Source: Alkalihalobacillus sp. TS-13
GTDB lineage: Bacteria > Bacillota > Bacilli > Bacillales > Fictibacillaceae
NCBI RefSeq assembly: GCF_019720915.1
Contig: NZ_JAHKSI010000001.1
Coordinates: forward strand, 3,100,001-3,164,000
Reading direction: 5' to 3'
Length of the DNA stretch: 64,000 nt
Below the pieces are notes generated by a model. That model saw only the letters and a program-made list of their open reading frames with translations, was not told the origin of the DNA and searched no databases. Below, piece after piece: positions 44,531-53,931 of the stretch. A program made the translations under genes and the position numbers. Position 1 is the first letter of the stretch; every line of letters starts with the position of its first letter.

Positions 44531-44560
44531 AGAAACCGGACAGAAGAAGTTCTATCCGGA
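44531..44560 (-). terminator. Terminator of the iolA end of the transcript
   Basis: On the minus strand CCGGATAGAA pairs with TTCTGTCCGG around a 4-nt loop, followed by TTTCTTC. Confidence 0.65.
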
Positions 44561-44569
44561 ATCACCTGG

Positions 44570-46033
44570 TCATACCCACCTTGAAGTCAGTACTTTCTTT
44601 CTCGTGTAAAAGTTCACGCCGTCTTTCCCGTTTACATGAAGGTCGCCGTAAAATGAATCCTTCCAGCCGGAGAATGGGAAGAACGCCATTGGGGCTGGCA
44701 CTCCGATATTGACACCAAGCATTCCAGCGTCAATCGTTTCACGGAATCGTCGAACATTTCCACCGTCTCTTGTGAACAGGCAGGCACCGTTTGCAAAGCG
44801 TGATTGATTGGTCAGTTCAACCGCTTCATCCAGGTCTTTGACACGTGCAATTGAAAGGACGGGTGCGAAAATTTCATCCTGCCAGATCTTCATTTCACTC
44901 GTCACATCATCAAAGATCGTTGCGCCGACAAAGTAACCGTTCTCTTGTCCCGTATCGTCTTTTCTACCGTCACGGACTAAGCGCGCTCCTTCTTTTTCAC
45001 CTGTTTCGATATAATTCAACGTACGCTCTTTATGCTGTTCGCGGATGACGGGTCCAAGGAATACTCCATCGTCAAGGCCGTTGCCGATTTTGATGTCATC
45101 GACTTTTTGCTTCAAGTTTTCGATGAACTCGTCAGCTACATCCTCCTGTACGGCGACAACAGAACAAGCCATGCAACGTTCTCCAGCTGAACCAAAGGCT
45201 GCGTTCAACACCTGGGTTGCTGCATTTTCGAGATTGGCATCATTGAGGACGATCGAATGGTTTTTCGCACCAGCTAGCGCCTGTACACGCTTCAGATGAT
45301 CTGTCCCTTTTTTATAAACATACTCGGCAACCGGTTGGGATCCGACGAAAGAGATCGCTTTTACGGCTTTATTTTCAAGAAGTCCATTCACGACATCGTG
45401 TGCGCCATGGACGATGTTCAAGACCCCTGCAGGTAAGCCTGCTTCTTCAAACAGTTCCGCTAACCTATTTGCAAGTAAAGGTGTTTTTTCAGAAGGCTTG
45501 AGGACGAAGGTGTTCCCTGTCACGATCGCGAGCGGGAACATCCAGCATGGTACCATCATCGGGAAGTTGAATGGCGTGATTCCACCAACCACACCGATCG
45601 GATAGCGGTATTCTCCTGATTCAAGGTCCGAGGCGATCGATGCCAGATGTGAGCCCATCGTCAATGTTGGAGCGCCAGCCGAAAATTCTACACACTCGAT
45701 CCCTCTCTGCACTTCGCCATACGCTTCTTTAAAATTTTTCCCGTTTTCGATCGTGATCAGCTCGGCAAGCTCATCCCATTTTTCAACGAGAAGCTGCTGG
45801 TATTTGAATAGAATCCTTGCACGTTTCGGTACCGCCACCTGGCTCCATTCCTCGAATGCTTTCCGCGCTACGTCAACAGCTTCATCCAGTTCTTCCCGTG
45901 TTGAAATCGGGACGTTGCCGATCACTTCCCCTGTTGCAGGGTTATAGACAGGTTCCGTTTTGTCCGATTTGGACTCGATCCATTTTCCGTCCACGTAGTT
46001 TTTTATCGTTTTGACAGCTGTTTGTTGTGCCAT
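44570..46033 (-). CDS. iolA: Methylmalonate-semialdehyde dehydrogenase
   Basis: 487 aa CoA-acylating aldehyde dehydrogenase that turns malonate semialdehyde into acetyl-CoA and CO2 at the end of the inositol pathway. Start [23 protein letters not shown] site [17 protein letters not shown]; catalytic Cys in [10 protein letters not shown]. The frame is open to 46171, but the ATG at 46033 after AAAGGAGG gives exactly the length of B. subtilis IolA. It follows iolC after 34 bp. Confidence 0.95.
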   Translation of the reverse strand: MAQQTAVKTIKNYVDGKWIESKSDKTEPVYNPATGEVIGNVPISTREELDEAVDVARKAFEEWSQVAVPKRARILFKYQQLLVEKWDELAELITIENGKNFKEAYGEVQRGIECVEFSAGAPTLTMGSHLASIASDLESGEYRYPIGVVGGITPFNFPMMVPCWMFPLAIVTGNTFVLKPSEKTPLLANRLAELFEEAGLPAGVLNIVHGAHDVVNGLLENKAVKAISFVGSQPVAEYVYKKGTDHLKRVQALAGAKNHSIVLNDANLENAATQVLNAAFGSAGERCMACSVVAVQEDVADEFIENLKQKVDDIKIGNGLDDGVFLGPVIREQHKERTLNYIETGEKEGARLVRDGRKDDTGQENGYFVGATIFDDVTSEMKIWQDEIFAPVLSIARVKDLDEAVELTNQSRFANGACLFTRDGGNVRRFRETIDAGMLGVNIGVPAPMAFFPFSGWKDSFYGDLHVNGKDGVNFYTRKKVLTSRWV

Positions 46034-46067
46034 ATGAAATCCTCCTTTTGATTGCTCAGTTTCCTGT

Positions 46068-47066
46068 TCAAGTGACCTGTTGCGCTTCGGCCATGAACGA
46101 TTTGATCTCTTCGACTGTCGGCATGGCGTCCGAGCAACTATGTTTCGAGATGACGATCGAAGCTGAAGCACTGCCGAATGTCATCGCTCTCGGGAGATCC
46201 CATCCCTGGAACAGACCATAGATCAAGGCTGATGCATACGAATCGCCGGCTCCGAATGTCTTGAGCACTTTCGTTTTGAAGATGCCGCCTTTATACGATC
46301 CTCCATCCTTCGTATACGCGATCGATCCTTCCGCTCCGTGCTTGATGATGACGATTTCAGCGTGATGATCGAACCATTTTTTCGCTGTCTTTTGATCATC
46401 CGCTCCCGCCTCCCGTTCAAATTGTTCCATCATATCGAATTCTTCTCTCGTACCAATGATGACATCACATTTTTCCGCGGCTAGGTTGTAAAACGTCGCT
46501 GTCTCTTCAGGGGAGTTCCACGTATAAGGACGATAATCGAGGTCAAAGAGGACGACAACGTCATGCTTGCGTGCATATTCGAGTGCCAGGTAGACAGCTT
46601 CTCTTGAAGGGCTCGCAGCAAGTGCCGTACCAGAGATGAGCAATGCCTTTGAGCGTTTGATGTATTCTTCATCAATGTCGTGTGTCGAGAGTTTCAGATC
46701 AGCGACGTTATCGCGATACATCAAGATGCTGCAGTCTTCGGGACTTTTAATTTCTGTAAAAGCAAGCCCTGTCATCGCACCCGTCTGATCGACTTCGACA
46801 CCACTGACATCAATATCATTTTCAATTAAATAATGCTGGATAAAACGACCCATCTGATCATCCGATACTTTTCCGATAAAACCAGTTTTCAGGTCCAATC
46901 TGGCAGCGCCGATGGCAATGTTTGCCGGTGAACCCCCGACATATTTAGTGAACGTCCGGGTTTCTTCCATCGGACGGTTAATCTCGTTCGCATTCAAATC
47001 AATGCATAATCGGCCTAACGCGATCAGATCAATAGGACGATCTTTTTTAAAATCAAGTTTATACAC
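46068..47066 (-). CDS. iolC: 5-dehydro-2-deoxygluconokinase
   Basis: 332 aa PfkB/ribokinase-family kinase phosphorylating 2-deoxy-5-keto-gluconate. Signatures: [36 protein letters not shown] and the catalytic [20 protein letters not shown]. 40 bp after iolB. Product is DKGP, which needs the aldolase IolJ; no iolJ is in the window. Confidence 0.95.
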   Translation of the reverse strand: MYKLDFKKDRPIDLIALGRLCIDLNANEINRPMEETRTFTKYVGGSPANIAIGAARLDLKTGFIGKVSDDQMGRFIQHYLIENDIDVSGVEVDQTGAMTGLAFTEIKSPEDCSILMYRDNVADLKLSTHDIDEEYIKRSKALLISGTALAASPSREAVYLALEYARKHDVVVLFDLDYRPYTWNSPEETATFYNLAAEKCDVIIGTREEFDMMEQFEREAGADDQKTAKKWFDHHAEIVIIKHGAEGSIAYTKDGGSYKGGIFKTKVLKTFGAGDSYASALIYGLFQGWDLPRAMTFGSASASIVISKHSCSDAMPTVEEIKSFMAEAQQVT

Positions 47067-47106
47067 CTGTGAAAACCTCCACTTCCATAGACTCGAGCGT
47101 TCGGAT

Positions 47107-47922
47107 TCATTTTTTCATGACATTTTCAAAAAGGTGTTCATGATCGGGATCATTATGGAATTTCCATGTCCGAACCGGGCCGGCCATGACGTTCAAATAA
47201 TAGGACTCATATCCGGGAGGCGCGGAAACTGGATGATACCCTTCTGGTACGACGACGACGTTTCCATCGCCGACAGCCAGCGATTCATCGAGACTGCGAT
47301 CGTCGTTATAGATGCGCTGGAAGACGAATCCTTTCTCAGGATTGACTTTATGGTAATACGTCTCTTCCAAATACGATTCATTCGGCAGATTGTCCGTGTC
47401 GTGTTTATGGGGTGGATAGCTGGACCAGTTCCCTTCCGGTGTGAACACTTCAACAACTAGTAAACTATCAGCCGGTTCTTGTTCCGGGAGGATATTATGG
47501 ATTTTCCTCGTCATATGACCATAGCCGCGATCTTCAACACCGACATCTTCCGGACGGATCAGGCGTAGGTTGTGATTTCCTTTGCCTGGCGCCGCACACA
47601 CTGCGAGCTCAAGATCTGTCAGTGCTGTCACTTTGTATTGATCTTGATTGGGGACATAGACGGAATATGGCGGTACTTTTTCAAAGACGCTCATCCGCTC
47701 CCCGATACCCTGGAATTGTTCTTCCGTCGTCTCAACATCCGCTTTCCCGCTCAGCAACACGAGACAGATTTCTTGATCTTCGGTTTTCCTTTGAAGTTGT
47801 TCTCCTTTTTTCAAAGAATAGACTTCAAAACCGACGTACTCCCATTCCGCCGATTCTGGTGTGACAGAAATGACTCTTCCCTCCTGGTCACGTTCCTCAG
47901 GTTTCACTAATAGTTCTGGCAT
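47107..47922 (-). CDS. iolB: 5-deoxy-glucuronate isomerase
   Basis: 271 aa bicupin isomerase converting 5-deoxyglucuronate to 2-deoxy-5-keto-gluconate. Motifs WSSYPPHKHDTDNLPNESYL EETYYHKV (metal His and Glu) and VVVPEGYHPVSAPPGYESYY LNVMAGP. The ATG at 47922 follows TAGGAGG. A perfect GTTAAGCGCTTAAC palindrome lies in its leader. Confidence 0.95.
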   Translation of the reverse strand: MPELLVKPEERDQEGRVISVTPESAEWEYVGFEVYSLKKGEQLQRKTEDQEICLVLLSGKADVETTEEQFQGIGERMSVFEKVPPYSVYVPNQDQYKVTALTDLELAVCAAPGKGNHNLRLIRPEDVGVEDRGYGHMTRKIHNILPEQEPADSLLVVEVFTPEGNWSSYPPHKHDTDNLPNESYLEETYYHKVNPEKGFVFQRIYNDDRSLDESLAVGDGNVVVVPEGYHPVSAPPGYESYYLNVMAGPVRTWKFHNDPDHEHLFENVMKK

Positions 47923-47948
47923 GATTGACCTCCTATTAAAAATTCAGG

Positions 47949-47962
47949 GTTAAGCGCTTAAC
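47949..47962. promoter_or_regulatory. Operator or cre palindrome between iolG and iolB
   Basis: GTTAAGCGCTTAAC is a perfect 14-bp palindrome with central CG, fitting CcpA or another LacI-family protein. It lies inside the cluster, so it may act as a transcriptional roadblock or mark an internal promoter. Confidence 0.55.
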
Positions 47963-47999
47963 AAACAGTTGGACTACTGCGGTTTTTTCAATAAAAATA

Positions 48000-49025
48000 C
48001 TATGAAGTAATCATTTGAAATTCTGATAGTTTCACAGCTCTTTTTTCCTTTAAAGATGTTTTTGCGGCGATTGCCAGGAGCTCAGCCTGGAGGCCATCCT
48101 CCCCGCTGCAGATCAACGGCGAATCCTCCAGGATACTGCGTGCAAAAGCATCTAATTCTTCTACATAGGCGTCTTGATAGCGTTCTAAAAAGAAATACTT
48201 CGGGTTATCGAGTGTAACAGTTTCTTTTGTACTGATATGGACATTGGTGGTTGGTTCGTTTTCAGCCGACACCACTCCAGCATTGCCGAAAACTTCGATT
48301 CTTTGGTCATAGCCATAGACAGCCTGCCGGCTATTATCAATCACTCCTAAGGAACCATCCTCAAAGGTTAAGGTGATGACTGCAGTATCGACGTCATCAT
48401 TCCGGCTGAACTTTTCATCGACGAGACAGGTTGCCTGGACCGAAATCTCCGTCACATTCTGCCCTACTAAATAACGAATCATATCAAAATCATGAATCGT
48501 CATGTCCATGAACATCCCACCAGAGCGTTGGATATATTCCTCTGGAGGAGCTTCAGGATCGCGGGAAGTAACTTTGATGACATGCGGCTCTCCGATCTTT
48601 CCGCTACGGACTGTCTCATACACCTTCCGGAAGTGCCGATCGAACCGACGGTTGAATCCGACCTGGAATTTGACGCCTTCTTTCTTTACGACTTCTAATG
48701 CTGTTTTGGTATCTTCGATGTTGAAGCTGATCGGTTTTTCGCAGAAAATATGTTTCCCTGCCTCTGCTGCCTTGATGATATATTCGGTATGTGTATCTGT
48801 ACTTGAACAGATGAGAATTGCATCGATTTCTGGATCAATGATTAGTTCATCCGGGTTGGTCGTGATGATTGGGACTGATTTTTCATAGACCGTCCCGTCC
48901 AAATGCTCTGTATAAATATCTGCTATCGTTTTCAGTTCGATCAGTCCAGATCGGAGGGCATTGTCGGCGTGCAATTGGCCGATCCTTCCAGCTCCGATGA
49001 TGCCGATCGTCACTTTTTCTGTCAT
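48000..49025 (-). CDS. iolG: Inositol 2-dehydrogenase, Gfo/Idh/MocA family
   Basis: 341 aa NAD-dependent dehydrogenase oxidising myo-inositol (or scyllo-inositol) to the 2-ketone. Rossmann start TIGIIGAGRIGQLHADNALR, catalytic CEKPI, GFNRRFDRHFRKV, and DMTIHDFDMIRYLVG with the Asp and His of the active site. The ATG at 49025 has GGTGGTG upstream. Only one such dehydrogenase is in the cluster. Confidence 0.9.
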   Translation of the reverse strand: MTEKVTIGIIGAGRIGQLHADNALRSGLIELKTIADIYTEHLDGTVYEKSVPIITTNPDELIIDPEIDAILICSSTDTHTEYIIKAAEAGKHIFCEKPISFNIEDTKTALEVVKKEGVKFQVGFNRRFDRHFRKVYETVRSGKIGEPHVIKVTSRDPEAPPEEYIQRSGGMFMDMTIHDFDMIRYLVGQNVTEISVQATCLVDEKFSRNDDVDTAVITLTFEDGSLGVIDNSRQAVYGYDQRIEVFGNAGVVSAENEPTTNVHISTKETVTLDNPKYFFLERYQDAYVEELDAFARSILEDSPLICSGEDGLQAELLAIAAKTSLKEKRAVKLSEFQMITS

Positions 49026-49096
49026 GTTCACACCACCATCATTTGTTTAATTTTGGCTTAATAATGATTGTTGCTTCCTCACAATTCTGATATAGA

Positions 49097-49208
49097 AGTG
49101 GAAATATACTCGCTTTCCACGGGCGATCCGCAAGCCTCCTCACTCGTTCCTACCTGCGGGGTCTCGCTTGGCTCGCTTTTCCCGCAGGAGTCTCGTATAT
49201 TCCACTCC
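49097..49208. repeat. GC-rich dispersed repeat, copy A
   Basis: About 112 bp with imperfect end repeats (AGTGGAAATATAC left, GTATATTCCACT right) and a core of GCCTCCTCACTCGTTCC, TGCGGGGTCTCGC and TTCCCGCAGGAGTCTCG. The core recurs at 53757-53866. Similar elements are common between genes in Bacillaceae. It separates the ABC permease gene from iolG. Confidence 0.8.
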
Positions 49209-49255
49209 TTCCAAGTTTTTATCAACTTCTTCAATCGCAACAAAACAGTTTATTT

Positions 49256-50131
49256 TTAACCTTTGACAGCACCCATCGTCATGCCTCGGACGAGATGCTT
49301 TTGGACAAGGAAAGAGAAGAACAATACTGGCAAAATTGAAAAGGTTGCTGCCGCTGTCAGTGCACCCCAATTCGTTTTGAACTGTGTGATGAACGTCGAA
49401 ATCCCTGCTGGCAAGGTCATGACATCCGTTGAATTCAGCAAAAACATCGCAAACAGGAATTCATTCCATGTCAGGATAACCGTAAAGATCGATGTGGCGA
49501 CTAATCCAGGAAGCGCTAACGGTAGTACGACCTTGAAGAAGGCCATCAGTCTCGAATAGCCATCGATCATAGCCGATTCTTCCAGCTCTTTCGGGATTTC
49601 TTCAAAAAACGCCTTCAGCATCCAGACGACGAAAGGAAGGTTGAAGCCGGTATAGACGATCAACATCGCCCATAACGTGTTCAATAATCCCACTTTTTGC
49701 ATGATCAAATACAACGGGATGACCACAACGATCGGCGGCAGCATCCTGGCCGTCAAAATCGCGAAGGACAAGCGTTCATTCCGTTTCCCTTTCATTTTGA
49801 ACCTGGCAAGACTGTATGCCGCAAAGGCTCCGATGGTCAGACAAAACAAGGTCGAAGTGAATGCGACGATCGAACTGTTGATAAAGAAATTCATGAACGG
49901 GCTGTTAGGCGAAAGGATGCCTTCAATCGAATCCAGATAATACTGTAATGTGATCTCTTTCGGGAAGAAGGTCTGGTTGTTTGAGAACAATTCGACTTCC
50001 CGCTTAAAGCTCGTGATCACCATCCAGTAAAGCGGAAACAAAATGAATAGGACAGTGATTGTCAAAAATGAAAAACGGAACAGCTTTGTCTTAAAACCAC
50101 CATCTTTTACAGATTGTAATGTTTGGGTCAT
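49256..50131 (-). CDS. ABC sugar permease, MalG type, inositol cluster
   Basis: 291 aa CUT1 permease, six helices, EAA loop ESAMIDGYSRLMAFFKVVLP. It forms a pore with the MalF-type protein encoded just upstream (18-bp gap). In this position it replaces the IolF/IolT-type symporters of B. subtilis. Confidence 0.9.
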   Translation of the reverse strand: MTQTLQSVKDGGFKTKLFRFSFLTITVLFILFPLYWMVITSFKREVELFSNNQTFFPKEITLQYYLDSIEGILSPNSPFMNFFINSSIVAFTSTLFCLTIGAFAAYSLARFKMKGKRNERLSFAILTARMLPPIVVVIPLYLIMQKVGLLNTLWAMLIVYTGFNLPFVVWMLKAFFEEIPKELEESAMIDGYSRLMAFFKVVLPLALPGLVATSIFTVILTWNEFLFAMFLLNSTDVMTLPAGISTFITQFKTNWGALTAAATFSILPVLFFSFLVQKHLVRGMTMGAVKG

Positions 50132-50149
50132 GATCGTTTTCCCACCTTT

Positions 50150-51100
50150 TTAATTTGCTGCTTGTGACCGATTCATCAATCTAATCAATGAGGATGAAAT
50201 CACAATCGTAATGATCAAAACGATGAATAACCCGGCTGCTGCGTAACCGAAATCAGAGAATTTCATCGCTGAACGGTACATCAAAAAACTGATGGTTTCA
50301 GTAGCTCGCCCTGGTCCACCCTGGGTCAAGACGAATACCTGGTCGAATGTACGAAGGGCATCCATTGTGCGGATGACCAATGCGACGATCAAAACGGGTT
50401 TCAGCATCGGTAATGTCACATAGCGTATGACCTGGAATTTGGAGGCGCCATCGATTTCAGCCGCTTCAAATGGATCCTGCGGCAACGCTTGCAACCCCGC
50501 GAGCAGGATGAGGAAAACCATCGGCGTCCATTGCCATACATCCACGAGGAGCAGCGAGATGAACGCTAACACAGGTTCTCCCAGGAAGTTGATTTTCGAT
50601 ATCCCGATTCCCTCAAGGATATAGTTGATGATCCCCATATCGGTATTCAACATCAACTTGAAGACGATGGCGACGACCAACGGTGAAAGCATCATCGGAA
50701 TGATCAAGAGCCACCGCAGATACTTCATCATTTTTCCGTCTTCCGAAACCATCAGCGCCAGATTGAACCCGAGAAAAAGCTGAATGGCTACGGCCAATAC
50801 TGTAAAGAGCAGGGTTACGAAGATTGCATTCCAGAAAACACCGCTCGTCAAGGCGGAAACGTAATTTTCCAACCCTGCAAACCCAGACATATTCCCAAAG
50901 GTGTCAAATTTGGAGAGCGAAACCACCAAGGAATAGATAATCGGAAAAACCGTCAACAGCAGCAATATGAATATGGTCGGGGCTAACAAAAGGTATGGAA
51001 GGAACTTGTCACTCCCCATGATGCTCCTTTTTGGCGGCTTTCTGGTAACGGCCTTTGGCTCCACCACCTCTGTTAACGAAACATTGGATTTTTCACTCAT
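50150..51100 (-). CDS. ABC sugar permease, MalF type, inositol cluster
   Basis: 316 aa CUT1 permease with a basic N-terminal tail, six helices and [20 protein letters not shown] as EAA loop. The likely cargo is inositol or an inositol derivative, judged only from the flanking iol genes. Confidence 0.9.
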   Translation of the reverse strand: MSEKSNVSLTEVVEPKAVTRKPPKRSIMGSDKFLPYLLLAPTIFILLLLTVFPIIYSLVVSLSKFDTFGNMSGFAGLENYVSALTSGVFWNAIFVTLLFTVLAVAIQLFLGFNLALMVSEDGKMMKYLRWLLIIPMMLSPLVVAIVFKLMLNTDMGIINYILEGIGISKINFLGEPVLAFISLLLVDVWQWTPMVFLILLAGLQALPQDPFEAAEIDGASKFQVIRYVTLPMLKPVLIVALVIRTMDALRTFDQVFVLTQGGPGRATETISFLMYRSAMKFSDFGYAAAGLFIVLIITIVISSSLIRLMNRSQAAN

Positions 51101-51109
51101 GCATTTCCC

Positions 51110-51175
51110 TCCTAAAGGGTACGGGGTGACCCGCTCACGCTAATGAGTCAGCCTTAGTGCGGATCCCCCTTTTGC
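51110..51175 (-). other. Folded spacer after the inositol binding-protein gene
   Basis: Nested inverted repeats (CCGCACTAA with TTAGCGTGAGCGG; outer AAAGGG with CCCTTT) lie between the binding-protein and permease genes. As in the other two operons with such hairpins, it may set a higher level of the binding protein. Confidence 0.45.
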
Positions 51176-51182
51176 TTCAAAG

Positions 51183-52457
51183 TTAATACCCGTTCTTTTT
51201 CATCAGCGCCCTGATTTTATCAGCAGCTTTTTTCATAGCTTGTTCAGGTGTTAGATCTCCAGATAAAGCCTGGTTCAGATAGGTGCCGTAAATTTCTTCC
51301 ACTTGAGAATAAAGTGGTGTACGCGGGCGCCATTTCGCGTTTTCAAGTCCTTCGTTAACAGCTTCAAGATACGGATAATCCTCTAATAACTTCTTATCGG
51401 TCAAGACACTGGAACGGGTTGGAATACCCCCGAGCTTCGTCATTTCCGTTTGGATCTCTTTAGAAGATGCCCATTTAATGAACTTCAGTGCGGATTCCTT
51501 CGATTCAGACTCTTTTGGAATTCCGAAAATCCAGTTTCCGATCATTGGAGCATGCTCTTTCCCTTCTGCTTTAGGGACTAATGAGTAGCCGATTTTCCCT
51601 GCTACTTCAGATTTATCAGGATTTTCGATCGTTTCTCCCCAGGCCGGCCATACGATCGAGCCTAGTGCATCGCCTTTAGACATGACACGTCCGATGGAGT
51701 CTGCGTCATAGTTGGCGATACCTTTCGGTGCATTTTCTTTAAAAGCTACGTAACGTTCCAATGCTTCAATCGAGTCTGGACTATCCAGGGTTACGTTCCA
51801 ATTTTCATCGAAGAAATCGCCTCCATGGGACCATAAGAACGCATTGAAGTTCGTTGCAATCGGGTTACCACGAGCTCCACGATGGACGAAACCGTACTTC
51901 GTCTCGCCTTTGTGCTCCTGAATTGCCTTATCAAGATCCTCCCATGTCTCCGGGGCTTCATTTAAAATGTCTTTACGATAGAAGAACAGCTGTACGTTCC
52001 CAACTTGAGGAACACCGTAATAACGAGGCTTCGCATCCTTGTCCTCTTCTGGAAGACGTGGTCCTTCAGGTGCCGGCCACATCGAAACTTGACGGGACAT
52101 TTCTGCAAAATCGTCTTCCGGCTTGTAATCGAGTTCATCAAGAGGAGTCAAGAAACCGCCTCCCGCAAACATCGGCATCCATGGATCGTCAGCAAAAATG
52201 ACGTCGTACGTACCTGATTTATTTCTTAAATCGTTGTAGATCCGTTCGTATAACGTGTTATAGTCGAATTCATTCCACTCGACTTTTATGCCGGTTTCTT
52301 CTTCAAATTTCGGGACAAGCTGCTTTATGGCAGATGATTCAGCACCAGCCACCATCGCAATCGTAATCGTTTTGTCATCTTCCCCTCCGGAAGAGTTACA
52401 GCCTGACACAGCCAAGATCATTACAAGTGATAAGAACAGAACAAACATTTTTTTCAT
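51183..52457 (-). CDS. Extracellular sugar-binding lipoprotein, inositol cluster
   Basis: 424 aa lipoprotein: signal MKKMFVLFLSLVMILAVSGC with the lipid-modified Cys at residue 20, then a family 1 solute-binding fold (ITIAMVAGAESSAIKQLVPK, DVIFADDPWMPMFAGGGFLT PLDEL). It captures the inositol-type ligand for the two permeases. Second gene of the operon, 36 bp after iolI. Confidence 0.9.
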   Translation of the reverse strand: MKKMFVLFLSLVMILAVSGCNSSGGEDDKTITIAMVAGAESSAIKQLVPKFEEETGIKVEWNEFDYNTLYERIYNDLRNKSGTYDVIFADDPWMPMFAGGGFLTPLDELDYKPEDDFAEMSRQVSMWPAPEGPRLPEEDKDAKPRYYGVPQVGNVQLFFYRKDILNEAPETWEDLDKAIQEHKGETKYGFVHRGARGNPIATNFNAFLWSHGGDFFDENWNVTLDSPDSIEALERYVAFKENAPKGIANYDADSIGRVMSKGDALGSIVWPAWGETIENPDKSEVAGKIGYSLVPKAEGKEHAPMIGNWIFGIPKESESKESALKFIKWASSKEIQTEMTKLGGIPTRSSVLTDKKLLEDYPYLEAVNEGLENAKWRPRTPLYSQVEEIYGTYLNQALSGDLTPEQAMKKAADKIRALMKKNGY

Positions 52458-52493
52458 TTTAATCTGACCACCTAATCTTGAAAATTTTACTTG

Positions 52494-53336
52494 CTAAGAA
52501 ATACCTTCAGAGACAATCCGTTTTAAAATCCCTTCTGTCTTTTCTTTAGATAGTCGAATGCATGTTTCAGGGTCCATTTTCCAATACTCCGGGCGGAACA
52601 GTTCGATTGACGCTGGTCCTTTGAAACCTTTGTCATTGAGGATCGAGATGATCGTGTCGAGATCGATCACTCCTTCACCCGGGAATATTCTATGCTGATC
52701 CCTGAGTATGCCGGGGACAAGATCTTCACAGTCATCAATATGGAAAAGGAAGATCTGGTCTCTGTCGACCTTTTTTAGATCGTCGAGATTGGAGTTCATC
52801 GCATATAGGTGAAAACAGTCGATGACGAGTCCGATTCGATCGTTGTTCATTTCCTTGATGATTTCATGTGCGCGATCCAGGGTGTTGATCGAGCATTCTG
52901 GGTAACCGACGAATTCAAGCGCCAGTCTCATTGGAGTGTCTTGTACCACTCGAAAAAGTTCATTAAGGCAGCGGATGGTTTCCGCCTTGATCTCGGACCA
53001 ATGTTTTTCGCCTATCTCGAATGATGGAACAACGACAATCGTATTGCATCCGATCTGTTGACCCACGTTGGCAAGCAACCTAAGGTCTTCCTTCATCAAT
53101 GCGAAAGTGGTTTCGTTCTGGAAGGTGAACCACTCAATCGCATTCAATGACAGCGGTTTCATTTTTGAGTTTTTAAAAAAGTCTTTGAGATCATCAATTG
53201 TGTTTGTTAAGAGATACTCCTTCAGCTTATCGAGCCGGATTTCGATAAAATCGTATCCATGTTTCTCGCATAAGATGAGATCTTGTTCTAACGTTGAAGA
53301 AGCTAGTGTAGTAGCCTGGTTGAACGCGATTTTCAT
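52494..53336 (-). CDS. iolI: 2-keto-myo-inositol isomerase
   Basis: 280 aa TIM-barrel isomerase closely resembling B. subtilis IolI in length and pattern: FNQATTLASSTLEQDLILCE KHGYDFIEIR, ALEFVGYPECSINTLDRAHE, GLVIDCFHLYAMNSN, FLFHIDDCED, RIFPGEGVIDLDTIISILND and SIELFRPEYWKMDPE. It converts 2-keto-myo-inositol to 1-keto-D-chiro-inositol, so D-chiro-inositol can enter the pathway. First gene of the main iol transcript; start ATG 53336 after GGAGG. Confidence 0.9.
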   Translation of the reverse strand: MKIAFNQATTLASSTLEQDLILCEKHGYDFIEIRLDKLKEYLLTNTIDDLKDFFKNSKMKPLSLNAIEWFTFQNETTFALMKEDLRLLANVGQQIGCNTIVVVPSFEIGEKHWSEIKAETIRCLNELFRVVQDTPMRLALEFVGYPECSINTLDRAHEIIKEMNNDRIGLVIDCFHLYAMNSNLDDLKKVDRDQIFLFHIDDCEDLVPGILRDQHRIFPGEGVIDLDTIISILNDKGFKGPASIELFRPEYWKMDPETCIRLSKEKTEGILKRIVSEGIS

Positions 53337-53408
53337 ATATGTCCTCCTTTCAATTTGAGTAATGTTTTCAGTATTTTGTTTTGTTGAAATTCATGTAAGC
53401 ACAGGGTT

Positions 53409-53460
53409 TGGGTAAGCGCTTTCTTTATTTGCTCATAATCTTAACACAGAATTTTCTGAA
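53409..53460 (-). promoter_or_regulatory. Promoter region and cre-like site of the iol operon
   Basis: On the minus strand TTTCAGAAAATTCTGTGTTA is followed by AAGATTATG (-10 region near 53440-53433) and then by AGAAAGCGCTTACC at 53424-53411, a cre-like site just after the likely start point. A second palindrome, AAAGCGCTTT, lies upstream at 53574-53583. The rest of 53337-53756 shows no gene. Confidence 0.5.
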
Positions 53461-53573
53461 AGAAATCCATATTTTTAATTTTCATTCAATTTTAGCTGTA
53501 TTTCATCCGAAAATACTATGTATCTAACAATAGATGGTGGAATTTTTATTAAAAAAGTACTAGTAAATGTGAA

Positions 53574-53583
53574 AAAGCGCTTT
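53574..53583. promoter_or_regulatory. AAAGCGCTTT palindrome upstream of the iol operon
   Basis: Perfect 10-bp palindrome with central CG, about 240 bp before iolI; paired with the site at 53411-53424 it could bind CcpA or the LacI protein of the cluster. Confidence 0.4.
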
Positions 53584-53756
53584 CCCAAGAGTTAGTAAAG
53601 GAAGAAAAAATAAGAGCCATAACCGGTAATTGGTTGTGAACTCTCGTTTTGAAACGGTGTGTTTCTATAGATTGTTTTTTTTACAATGACGGACCTGAAA
53701 GTAGAATTCCTTTCAAAACTAGCTTTGTTAAAGAATGATGTTGATTTCTTCTAAAT

Positions 53757-53866
53757 TCACTCCCTTTCTGCGGGCGAACCATGAGCCTCCTCACGAACTT
53801 GCACCGTTCGTTGCGGGGTCTCACCTGGCTCGCTGTTCCCGCAGGAGTCTCGCATATTTCCTCTGC
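53757..53866. repeat. GC-rich dispersed repeat, copy B
   Basis: Shares GAGCCTCCTCAC, TGCGGGGTCTCAC and TTCCCGCAGGAGTCTCG with copy A at 49.1 kb. It lies between the DUF5054 gene stop and the iol promoter. Confidence 0.8.
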
Positions 53867-53931
53867 TAATCGGTGTTCCATCCTTTTCCTTATTCAATTA
53901 GCAACAAGCTTTTAGAAAACAGTCTATTATT

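Noticed and set aside
53574..53583. AAAGCGCTTT considered as a full CcpA cre site
   Set aside because: The flanking TG and CA positions do not fit the cre consensus; kept only as a palindrome of unknown binding factor.
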